DNA from: Dimargaris cristalligena
Taxonomy: Eukaryota; Kickxellomycota; Dimargaritomycetes; Dimargaritales; Dimargaritaceae
Reading direction: 5' to 3'
Length of the DNA: 16,920 bases
Assembly (NCBI GenBank): GCA_027576995.1
Contig: JANBQC010000600.1
Coordinates: forward strand, 1-16,920
Positions 9,142 through 16,920 of the stretch are shown one piece after another; the first letter of the stretch is position 1, and each line of letters opens with the position of its first letter. Made by a program: the position numbers and the translations under genes. A model generated the notes under the pieces. The model made no database searches and had not been told where the DNA came from. It was given only the letters and a program-made list of their open reading frames with translations.

Positions 9142-9151
9142 TGAGTCAGGC
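9142..9151. promoter_or_regulatory. AP-1/Gcn4-like site upstream of EMC3
   Basis: The plus strand reads TGAGTCAGGC, containing a perfect TGASTCA core, about 127 nt upstream of the EMC3 start. The same 10-mer recurs at 8888-8897 inside EMC3 intron 1. bZIP factors of the Gcn4/AP-1 type bind such cores. Function here is inference. Confidence 0.35.
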
Positions 9152-9513
9152 GTATTACACTCGAATTCACCCTTTGGGCGGAGCTGCGCGGGTCGGGGGC
9201 TGCATCGACGCTAGTTCTTACTATACAGTATACCACCTCCCCCCCACTCACTTAAAATACACTATAATTATATTTTATTACACATATTTCAGAAGTAGTG
9301 CTACATCGAGCCCGCACTAATCCACTAATTAGTACAGCTCCAAATGATGTTTATCCCGAGCCCTGGCCTTAAATCCATTGGAATGCCTTCTGTTCAGCTG
9401 CCCATTTATCATTAAATCGTTTTAGTAACTACTATATGGGTGTTGAGACTCCATGTATAAGGGTAAATAGACATCTACCATGGTGGACCCACTCTATAAA
9501 GTACCACTCTTTA

Positions 9514-9527
9514 ATATATATATATAT
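9514..9527. repeat. (AT)7 microsatellite
   Basis: Fourteen bases of uninterrupted AT dinucleotide repeat, followed after CG by a short GA repeat. It is a simple sequence tract in a non-coding spacer. Confidence 0.9.
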
Positions 9528-10616
9528 CGGAGAGAGAGGGTCACTCATTTGGGTCAGTTATTACTGATTCATTTTTCCATAGGCATAGGAATATGCCAAG
9601 TCTGAAGGCACCCTTCAGAACTAGACCAATGCATGGGGTGGTCAACTAAAGCCTGACTATCGGGTTAAGGGCTCCACTCTTCCTGTGCTACTTTAGTCTA
9701 TGCATAGGATTGTTTTAATCCGACTCGCACTGCCCTACCGACTTCCACGCGCATTGAAAATTGGTGTATTGGGGTTATTCTACTACCTACGGTCTGGCTA
9801 ACACCATTATCAGGTGGGCAAGTAATGTAACCTAGGTGCAATACTGGGTTGCAGTCACTTAAAATCAAGCACAAACAAAACTATTACCTTCCTTTCACCC
9901 GCCCAGCTTAACTGCCGTAAGTCAGTCTTCTTAATTGCCCAAAAATCCTAAAAGATACCTGCGCCGGAATATTAATAAAATACAAAACCACCACAGGAGA
10001 CACTACAAGATGTCGGGATAGCCCGGCCGGTTAAATTGTATATTTCCCTGCACTGTCGCTGGGCCCTTTAACAGGAAATAGTGCAAATGTGTACCTGAAT
10101 ATACGGAACACTTTGCGACGTATATTAAATGGTATACAAAATTCCTCTCTATAGCCACCATTGTTGCTCTTTAGCTTGTATTGGGTTGCGCCGTCTTCTA
10201 GTAAACATTAGTTCATATTCCTACATCTAGAGGGGTGTAGATTATCGATGAATTTATCCATACGTGACTAGTCCAAGAGGTTTATTGTTTATATAGGCCG
10301 CCGTTAAGCTCCACAGGAGCCCAGCTGGTCGAGTAGAATAAAATAATAGAAATGTAATTTACTGAATAGAATATGGCCACTTGGTCCAATATATTGATTA
10401 ATCATCCAAATTTTCGTTGGGTGTCGTATTTGATTGGCAAGGGAAGATATGGATGAAATTCAAACCAGCTGTATAAGGCTTTACATAATACGTGTATGGG
10501 CGAACATATGTCAGGATAGCTTTTAACCAGTAGTATTGGCCTCATCCAACGGATTTTTCATTATACAGCCTGAATGAACTTCTCCCATATCCAAGAGTCC
10601 AGTCGAAGATTAACGT

Positions 10617-11648
10617 TTAATAGTTACCGATGGTACAGTCCTGGGTATACATGTCCACTTTGGTCAGCTTCAGTTTCCCGTTGATGGTTTGATAGTTCTG
10701 CTCAGCAACGACGTACCAATCGATGTGGCTATTCCCGAATCCGTATCCTTTATCGTCGGAACGGAGACAGCCATTGTGGACCTTGCCATTGGGCAGTATA
10801 AGTCCCTTGAATTGAGGAACGAACACCGTTTGGCCGAATGTGACGTCGTTAACAGCAATGCTGGAAAAGGGGACCAACGAATTGTCTTTGGTGCCCAGGG
10901 CGTACGAGGATTCGATGAAGCACATGTAGTTGCTGCAAGAACAGCTGCCGAAATTGATGAATTTTCCGTCGAGAAGTTGGGCCGTACCTTCAATGGCGAC
11001 CTGCTTGGCGAAGCTTTCGGTTACCGACACCAGTTTTTTGCCATCGCAGGTACCTAGTGTTACACTCCCCACATCGGCCTCAGTTTGCACCATGGCCCAG
11101 TAGTAGGTCAGATCGACGCTTCGGCTGGTACCAACGGGTTCAACGTTGACGGGGGTCCCGGTGGGGGTGGAGGTGGGAAATAAAACAGTAGCGGTAGGGG
11201 AAATCGTAGTAGTTGCTCGGTTCGTGGTTTGCGGGGTAGATTGGGTGACCGCCTTGGTGTAGGTGACCTTTGCGGTAGAGGTGGCGGCCGCGGTGGTAGT
11301 GCCCTGGGACACGGTTGGCTTGACAGTCGCGGTGGTTCCCTGGTAGGAAGAGTACCCGGACATCCAGTTGGATGGCGTGGCACTGTACGCCGTTGATTGA
11401 GCCGACGAGGCGACGGAGCTGCCAGTGCCAGGATCAGTTGCATTGGTCTGGGACAATAGACCCTCGAATCCCGACTTGACAATGTCCCACAGTTGGGAAA
11501 GCGAGGTTGGGCGTGGATTGATATCCGCCTGCACCAGCTGGTCAACTGGCGAAGCCGTCACTGTCAAAGGAGCGGGGACCCAGCCCGTGGTCAGGACAAG
11601 CAACGCGACGCTCAGTAGCGACACAGGACGGTGGGATGGGATCATCAT
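10617..11648 (-). CDS. Secreted protein with 3D/double-psi beta-barrel-like domain
   Basis: A 343-residue single-exon protein. The open frame extends further upstream only through a TTG. ATG at 11648 (with another at 11645) is the first ATG after the TATA box, so it is taken as the start. Residues 1 to about 32 form a signal peptide with a hydrophobic core VSLLSVALLVL. Residues about 70-175 are a Ser/Thr-rich stalk likely to be O-glycosylated, with one N-glycosylation sequon (NAT) near 69. The C-terminal domain (about 180-343) has six cysteines and the pattern YYW...G...L.DGKFINFG...SSIAVNDVTFGQTVFVP...HNGCLRSDDKG...HIDWY. This resembles bacterial 3D/MltA-type double-psi barrels (conserved Asp in DDKG and HID). 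No GPI signal is seen. Secreted and probably cell-wall related by inference; catalytic activity is not shown. Expansin, barwin or GH45-like folds are alternatives. Confidence 0.75.
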   Translation of the reverse strand: MMIPSHRPVSLLSVALLVLTTGWVPAPLTVTASPVDQLVQADINPRPTSLSQLWDIVKSGFEGLLSQTNATDPGTGSSVASSAQSTAYSATPSNWMSGYSSYQGTTATVKPTVSQGTTTAAATSTAKVTYTKAVTQSTPQTTNRATTTISPTATVLFPTSTPTGTPVNVEPVGTSRSVDLTYYWAMVQTEADVGSVTLGTCDGKKLVSVTESFAKQVAIEGTAQLLDGKFINFGSCSCSNYMCFIESSYALGTKDNSLVPFSSIAVNDVTFGQTVFVPQFKGLILPNGKVHNGCLRSDDKGYGFGNSHIDWYVVAEQNYQTINGKLKLTKVDMYTQDCTIGNY

Positions 11649-11916
11649 GATTAAGGAGGGTACGGTTTCAAATTGGGGTAAGCAGTAAAGCAATTGGTCC
11701 GGTAAAAAATAGGTAATTATTGGGGTGAAGAGTGCCTCGGTCGTTAAGAAGTCGGGTCAGATCGTAAGGTATTTAAAAGGGTAAGTGATGGTGCAGCCAG
11801 TGCACAATCCAGTATAGATATAATGGAATAGAACTCGCTAATGAGGGCCAGTGTAGAGCGGTGGGTTGATGGTTGGTGAGGCACTGATAGTTTTTTGAAG
11901 AAGGTGGAGGGTGGAT

Positions 11917-11924
11917 TATTTATA
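11917..11924 (-). promoter_or_regulatory. TATA box of the secreted-protein gene
   Basis: The minus strand reads GGGGTATAAATAATCC. It lies about 270 nt upstream of the ATG at 11648, and no ATG occurs between the two. The sequence just downstream is C- and CT-rich with CCACC-type motifs, as in fungal leaders. This supports 11648 as the first AUG of the mRNA. Confidence 0.6.
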
Positions 11925-12222
11925 CCCCATTCGCGACTCACTTATTGCCGGATATTGTTGCCTGGGGCCCCTCGAGCAGGGAGTCGGTTAGGAAAGGGCT
12001 GTATATCCCCTGGGGGTTTCCCTAGTCCGATAGGTCTGTTACATTGCGGTTGATTGTTTAGTCATTCTACCGGGGCCCCACTATAGCCAATTGATTTGCC
12101 AATGATTTCGCGGATGACATCCCAGCTGGTCAGATATGCTATGCGACCACCAGTATTTAGTAAACGCAAGACTATCTTTTTGATTCAAACAGTACAAATG
12201 AAGCGATAGATTTAGCCGAAAC

Positions 12223-12238
12223 ATACAATTAATTGTAT
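12223..12238. repeat. 16-bp perfect palindrome
   Basis: The bases read ATACAATTAATTGTAT, a perfect 16-bp palindrome without spacer, in the divergent intergenic region. It could be a binding site for a dimeric regulator. AT-rich palindromes also arise by chance in AT-rich DNA. Confidence 0.6.
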
Positions 12239-12314
12239 CGAGAATTTTAAATGGGACTAATGCTAACCAAGGTAATACAGTCCAGGAGCCTAGATTGGTA
12301 CGCATCGTATAATC

Positions 12315-12332
12315 CTGATCATCACTGATCAG
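12315..12332. repeat. Hairpin of two TGATCA units
   Basis: CTGATCA and TGATCAG are exact reverse complements around the 4-nt loop TCAC. Each arm also contains the palindrome TGATCA, so the site is both an inverted and a direct repeat. Confidence 0.6.
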
Positions 12333-13114
12333 AGCCCGAGATTAGCCACATCACATTATCTGTAGTGTGGGGTTTTTTTGGTTCAAAAGCGGTACTATTG
12401 CGTATAGTGGAAGGGTATTTTTCGTTGACAACTAACTGGCCCTATGTAATTCCAAAGGGTCAGCTCTCTCTTGTGACTTGAATAGAGTGAAGGTCGACTA
12501 GATTGATCGACGCGGTTATAGGGATATGGGCATGTAATCATTTTAGGAATGATTCACCTTGTATTCCGGCACATTTTGCGGATCAGGTATCGGGAAGTGT
12601 ACTGACAGATGCACATTACCATGCTCTACGAATGGCAGCTAGCCCCATGAGTAGTTCCCGACCCCCTCCCCTCCCCACATATACACAGAGCAGAGTGGCG
12701 ATATGTTGCCTCGTAAATTAATCATCGTTAGCCAATCGAGGCTACAGGCCTTTACAAGCCTGTATGGTAGCGATGCCAGAGGTAGGTTGAATAGTAGCAT
12801 ACTATAGGCTGGCGAGGGCCGGGGTAAGGGGGATACATTTAGGAACAATATAATGCTAGTTGTGCGCACCGCTTATGATGTATCGGGGACTTACATCTGT
12901 CAAAAGCGGGATGGCTGGTCGGCGTAGCCCACGTAGTCACTCGCTTTATCAGTAAAATACACCAAATAGGACGCTGTTAAGGGACTACTCACCAATCTAA
13001 CTGGGAAATGACCTATAAATAAATACTTTCCCATTACTGAGCCAATGCAATTCACAGTTGATATATACGAAGGGCGACTCTAGATGACTACATGGTATGT
13101 TCATTTTTGGGCTA

Positions 13115-13126
13115 ATTGGCGCCAAT
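13115..13126. promoter_or_regulatory. Palindromic double CCAAT box
   Basis: The bases read ATTGGCGCCAAT, a perfect 12-bp palindrome that contains a CCAAT box on each strand. It lies in the divergent spacer, about 800 nt upstream of the DPL1 start. A CCAAT-binding complex (Hap/NF-Y type) would recognise either half. The role is inferred. Confidence 0.4.
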
Positions 13127-13799
13127 GATTACAGATGTACAATCCCCGACAATAGCATAAAGACCTTGACTGCACCCCCATCAAGCAATATACGGCATTT
13201 GCCCACCTACCGGCGACTAATTGCCAGTCCGGTTTGGCTCGGTTGAAGTGAACTATGCTGATGTCAGATAAGGATTGAGCAGCCAGGCTAGCCTTTAAAA
13301 GGTGGGATAGGCATACAACCATCCCTAACCCGGGCCCGACTTAAGCACAGTCACTAGATTTTATTCAATAGGTTGGTGATCCAGGCTGAAGAACAAGTCG
13401 AGGCTTCGTCTGCTACCTGCAATAGCCAACGGTAACACTTCTTTCCAGGGTTAGATTGGTATAATCGCCCTGCTTCTAAAAAGGGATGGTGCCTATTCCA
13501 TTTGCTGTGGTGCGAAATAAGAGGGTGGCTAGATGTTGAAAAGGGGAGCCTGTGATTAATTGGAAGCCCGACGTGTAAAACAGAGCACCCTCAGGTATGA
13601 CGACAGTCCATTCTAGGCCCCTGGCCTGTGGGAAGGAAAGATCAGCAGCCCCTTTCTTCGTTTTACTTACGTATACACACGTTGCTTGGCGGCCATTGTA
13701 TGGTTAAGGCGAGGCAACCACTATTCCCTTGGACTGCCCAACGCAGTGGGTAGGAGTGGGAGGCGGATAAGTACAAGACTCCGGCCCTTCAGCAGCTCC

Positions 13800-13850
13800 A
13801 TGAACAAGTTAGTCAGAGACTCTCCCCACTCGTTTATTCCAACCCGCTAA
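13800..13850 (+). promoter_or_regulatory. Possible upstream ORF in the DPL1 leader
   Basis: An ATG at 13800 opens a 16-codon frame ending in TAA at 13848-13850, 66 nt before the DPL1 start codon. It would matter only if transcription starts upstream of 13800. The region around it is pyrimidine-rich, typical of fungal leaders, and no TATA box was found to place the start site. Confidence 0.3.
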
Positions 13851-13916
13851 CCCTTTCAGCCCTGCTCCGATTCTCCTTTACCACTACTGTTTAAACCCCC
13901 CTCCCTCCCCGCCGCA

Positions 13917-16014
13917 ATGGCCAACGCCCCCTCTACGTCCGCCGGTGGCTACCTCTTGTCGCACGTCAATTGGAGTGGCTGCGCTTCCTACGTCTGGGCC
14001 AACCCCCGTCGTGCCCTGGTCAATGCCGTGGGCGCCTACTACATTTCCCGCTACATTCTTCGCCTGACCCGTCGCCTGGCCGTTCAGGGCGTGCGTCGGA
14101 CTTTGGCCAGTCTCTACCATTGGTCGGCGGGCGTCATGGTCCGGGGACTGCGGACCATCCCGGGGGCCCATGCGGCTATTGACCGCCAAGTCAACAAGAC
14201 CATCCTCGAAATTGAACAGACAGTCGCCCCCGAAATGAAAAATGAGCCCCGCTACGTGGCTTTACCCGCCGAAAGCATGTCGACTGACCATGTCCTGGCT
14301 GAACTAGAAAGGTAGGTTTGGTCGTTTATATAACGTATTGGCATTCGGCCACCGGTGCTGATTAGTGGCCCAGCCGGTCAATGGAATTCAGAAACGGGGC
14401 GATAAACCACCACTCTAGCATTTGGTCTAGGACACATCCACTAACCAGACCAATCGATTTGATATGTTGCTTCTTCACCCGGTAGACGTAGCGAGATGGA
14501 TAATAAATGGCAAAATGGCAAGCAGTCGGGTACGGTCTACCACGGCGGGGAAGACATCCGCCGGATTACTACCCAGGCCTTCTCCCTGTTTTCCGTCAGC
14601 AACCCCCTTCACCCGGAGGTTTTCCCCGGTCTGCGTCGTATCGAAGCCGAGATTGTGGCGATGGTCCTCGAAATGTACCACGCCCCGCCTGAGGCCGCCG
14701 GTACCACCACCTCCGGGGGGACGGAAAGTATTGTCATGGCGGTGCGGGCCAATTTGGTATGGGCCAAAGAGCACCGTGGAGTCACTGAACCGGAAATGAT
14801 CGTCCCCGTCACTGCCCATGCCGCTTTCGACAAGGCGGCGGAATACTTTGGCATTAATCTCATCCATATCCCGATTGACGCTGATACTAAACGCGTCAAT
14901 CTTACTTTGGTGAAGCGAGCCATCAACCGCAATACAATTATGGTAAGTTCCTTACCTGGAATGGCTAACCCTTTTACCGAATTCCGCCTCCTGATAATTC
15001 TCGAAGTATCACACGTCGTTTTTATTTATCGCCCCCCCCCTGCATCCACCCAATGATCCCTATTAACCAACGCTACGCTTCTACCCTTGCTTACACCCTT
15101 GTCTTGGCATCGGCTCCATTATGGTGTATCACTAATTGATTTTCCCGCTTGCCCATGTCGACTTTCCAATCGCCCTGTCCTTTACGGCGCTATTATACCA
15201 GTTGGTGGGATCGGCCCCTAATTTTCCGCACGGGATCGTCGACGACATTGCGGAGCTGTCCCATTTGGCGGAGAAGTACCGGATTGGCCTCCACGTCGAT
15301 TGTTGCCTCGGTGGTTTCCTACTCCCCTTCATGGACCAGGCGGGCTACCCGATAGCCCCCTTTGACTTCCGTCTACCGGGGGTCACGTCCATCTCCTGCG
15401 ATACCCACAAGTACGGGTTTGCCCCCAAGGGATCGTCGGTGGTCATGTACCGGACCCGCGCCCTGCGACAGGCCCAGTATTTTGTGTCGACCGACTGGAC
15501 CGGAGGTATCTACGCCTCCCCCACCATCGCCGGGTCCCGCCCCGGGGCTCTTCTGGCGGGCTGTTGGGCCGCTATGCTGCACATGGGCACCGCCGGCTAC
15601 GTGCGGAGCACCAAGTACATTGTCCAAGCCGCCCGCCATGTGGCCGAAAGCATCCGTACGGACTTCGCCTCCGACCTCTACCTCATGGGGGACCCGCAGG
15701 TGTCGGTGGTCGCCTTCGGCGCCTACGCCCACCTCAATCTCTACGGCGTCAACGACGAAATGAACGCCCGCGGCTGGGGTCTCAACGTATTGCAGTTCCC
15801 CACCTGTGTCCACTTTTGCTTTACCCTCATGAGCGCCCCCATGGCGGACCAGTTTCTTACGGACTTAAAGGCCGCTGTCGAACAGGTAAAAGCGCACCCC
15901 GATCAATATAAGGAGGGCTCGGCGGCCATTTACGGACTGGCCACCACCGTGCCGGACCGTAGCATCGTTGGCGATATTGCCAAGGGCTTCGTCAATAGTC
16001 TCTACAAGGTGTAG
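13917..16014 (+). CDS. DPL1: Sphingosine-1-phosphate lyase (three exons)
   Basis: The coding sequence is join(13917..14311, 14486..14942, 15202..16014): 1665 nt, 554 residues, close to yeast Dpl1 (589) and human SGPL1 (568). It is a PLP-dependent ER membrane enzyme that cleaves phosphorylated long-chain bases to a fatty aldehyde and phosphoethanolamine, the exit step of sphingolipid metabolism. Residues about 33-52 are a hydrophobic membrane anchor. Family motifs: SGTVYHGG (146-153), NPLHPEVFPG, TSGGTES (PLP phosphate site, from 207), VTAHAAFDKAA (His243 stacks on PLP), VGSAPNFPHG, HVDCCLGG (Asp317 contacts the pyridine nitrogen) and SCDTHKYGFAPKGSS with the Schiff-base Lys354. All key catalytic residues are present. 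The start ATG has context GCAATGG after a pyrimidine-rich leader. The acceptor of intron 1 is ambiguous between 14486 and 14492, changing two residues. Identification is secure. Confidence 0.96.
14312..14485 (+). other. DPL1 intron 1 (174 nt)
   Basis: Donor AAAG|GTAGGT, branch-point-like CTAAC at 14441-14445, pyrimidine-rich TTGCTTCTTCACCCGGTAG acceptor. It splits an Arg codon (AG|A). A second in-frame acceptor lies 6 nt downstream (CGTAG|C, exon start 14492). The frame is kept either way. Confidence 0.88.
14943..15201 (+). other. DPL1 intron 2 (259 nt)
   Basis: Donor ATG|GTAAGT (consensus), branch-point-like CTAAT near 15131, acceptor TTATACCAG|TTG. Splicing is in phase 0 and joins NTIM to LVGSAPNFPHG, the conserved S1P-lyase sequence. 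Reading through would meet in-frame stops. Confidence 0.93.
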
Positions 16015-16776
16015 TGAACCGACTGTGGAATGAACAGACCCCATCTGGATTAGTTCCAGGATACGGCCTCTGTATATCCCACCGTAGCAATGTTATATAT
16101 CCCTGTATATACATGGGTAATCGTGGTACTTGAGCCGAATGAGGTGAATGGCCGGTGTTTGAATTACGTTAATTTAATCCATTTTTCAAAACCCGATAAT
16201 TTCGGCAACAGATAAAACATCATCCTAAGTTACCAGTGCTAGCTAGCCTTATTAACTCATAATTGACCACCAGCGTCACCTAATTGAAGTTTCTGGTATT
16301 ATATCTTTAAGCACCTTACATATTCTTTGAGATTTGTTTATCATAACATAATACACAGATAATCGCATACCTTTGCTTCGTATCTCCTAATATACTCTCA
16401 TGATATGAATTTGAATAAATGTACCGTACTTTCTGCACCACTGAAAGAGTAACTTTCATTACTATTTAAACCTTCATCGATATGGCATCTCTTAAGGTAC
16501 ACCAATGGCAATATAAACGTCCGAAGCAACACATTAGTATACCAATTACAAAAAAATATTATTTTTAATATTACTGCGTCTATTTGAATAGGGTAAAATT
16601 TTCCCCAAAGCTATCATACATAAATTTTGGGGGTAACAATATTCGGACGTGGGTTTGTCATAAAGAGATGGCCGGTGTAGTGTAGTGCAGCTCCATCTTC
16701 TACGTCCTTTAGGAATGGAAATGCGAGATATGAGTGCGGCCTTCTCGGGGCGTTTTAGCATCTCGTATAAATAAAC
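16015..16776. other. AT-rich gene-free right flank
   Basis: The 3' flank of DPL1. No credible ORF is seen; the minus-strand frame at 16546-16761 has no domain and starts near the inner edge of the terminal repeat. A plus-strand AATAAA near 16413 is the clearest poly(A)-like signal but lies about 400 nt past the stop. A and T runs are common, for example around 16550-16570. Confidence 0.55.
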
Positions 16777-16920
16777 TTGAGTATTAAGAGGTCACTAATT
16801 GTATTGAAAAAGTTATATAAATGGTTGCAAGTAAAAATGTGATGAATGTGCATGTTGGAAATATATCCACAAAGCAAGTATTGCTAGAATAAACCGCGGG
16901 ATTGATAATATAGAGCTATA
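16777..16920 (-). repeat. Right copy of window-terminal inverted repeat
   Basis: Read on the minus strand from the last base, this matches bases 1-144 without gaps at about 78% identity. The level of divergence says it is an old repeat and not an assembly mirror artefact, which would be exact. The two copies face each other across the whole window. Confidence 0.85.

Larger units (their letters stand above)
9016..10616. other. Spacer between EMC3 and the secreted-protein gene
   Basis: About 1.6 kb with no credible ORF or structural RNA. The left 200 nt (GC-richer around 9163-9205) is the EMC3 promoter region, read leftward. Beyond that it is mostly AT-rich with a short (AT)7 repeat at 9514-9527 followed by a GA run. 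The right part is the 3' flank of the secreted-protein gene. I see no strong poly(A) signal there. No transposon remnant is recognised. Confidence 0.55.
11649..13916. other. Divergent spacer between the secreted-protein gene and DPL1
   Basis: About 2.3 kb separates two divergently transcribed genes. The left 300 nt holds the TATA box and ATG-free leader of the secreted-protein gene; the right 120 nt is the pyrimidine-rich DPL1 leader. The middle (about 11945-13740) has no credible ORF, tRNA or transposon domain. It does hold several perfect dyads: a 7-bp stem at 12315-12332, a 16-bp palindrome at 12223-12238, a 7-bp stem with 8-nt loop near 12744-12765, and a 12-bp palindrome at 13115-13126. 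Confidence 0.55.

Noticed and set aside
12081..13322. Small minus- and plus-strand frames in the divergent spacer
   Set aside because: Short, domain-free and mutually inconsistent. I looked for reverse transcriptase or transposase motifs and saw none.
15362..15813. Pro-rich plus-strand frame and antisense frame within DPL1 exon 3
   Set aside because: Out-of-frame shadows of the S1P-lyase catalytic domain.
1..16920. A giant mobile element bounded by terminal inverted repeats
   Set aside because: The cargo is conserved single-copy type host genes, and no recombinase, transposase or polymerase is present. A repeat family at both assembly ends explains the pattern more simply, though it is kept as a finding.
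1..16920. Telomere, CRISPR array, tRNA, rRNA or viral insertion
   Set aside because: No telomeric tandem repeats, no regularly spaced repeats, no tRNA B-box sequences with a plausible cloverleaf, no rRNA and no viral hallmark genes were seen.

Overview
The window looks like eukaryotic nuclear DNA from a fungus. It carries four protein-coding genes of fungal type with short spliceosomal introns (174-259 nt, GT...AG). The genes are fairly GC-rich and sit in AT-richer, gene-poor spacers. The spacers are long for a fungus and the Mdm1-type protein carries very large Ser/Pro-rich linkers, which makes me think of an early-diverging lineage (Zoopagomycota or Mucoromycota grade). That placement is inference only.

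Layout from left to right. 1-1444 is an AT-rich gene-free end. 1445-6508 (minus) is a single-exon gene for a 1687-residue Mdm1/SNX13/14/25-type sorting nexin: two membrane segments, PXA, a C2-like domain, RGS, PX and nexin-C. 6509-7707 is a spacer holding its promoter. 7708-9015 (minus) is a three-exon gene for EMC3, the Oxa1-family insertase subunit of the ER membrane complex. Its first two exons are short and had to be rebuilt from splice sites. 9016-10616 is a spacer. 10617-11648 (minus) is a single-exon gene for a secreted protein with a Ser/Thr-rich stalk and a C-terminal double-psi beta-barrel domain resembling the bacterial 3D/MltA-type domain. 11649-13916 is a 2.3 kb divergent spacer. 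13917-16014 (plus) is a three-exon gene for sphingosine-1-phosphate lyase (DPL1/SGPL1). 16015-16920 is an AT-rich gene-free end.

Three of the four genes encode ER membrane proteins: a lipid-related ER tether, a membrane-protein insertase and the exit enzyme of sphingolipid catabolism. They are not an operon or an obvious cluster, and the proximity may be chance.

The strongest structural signal outside the genes is at the two outer ends. Bases 1-144 and the reverse complement of 16777-16920 align without gaps at about 78% identity by hand count (113/144), starting at the first base of each end. The window is therefore bracketed by inverted copies of one diverged repeat. I see no transposase, CRISPR array, tRNA, rRNA, viral gene or canonical telomeric repeat. 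I did not find a clear new multi-gene system.
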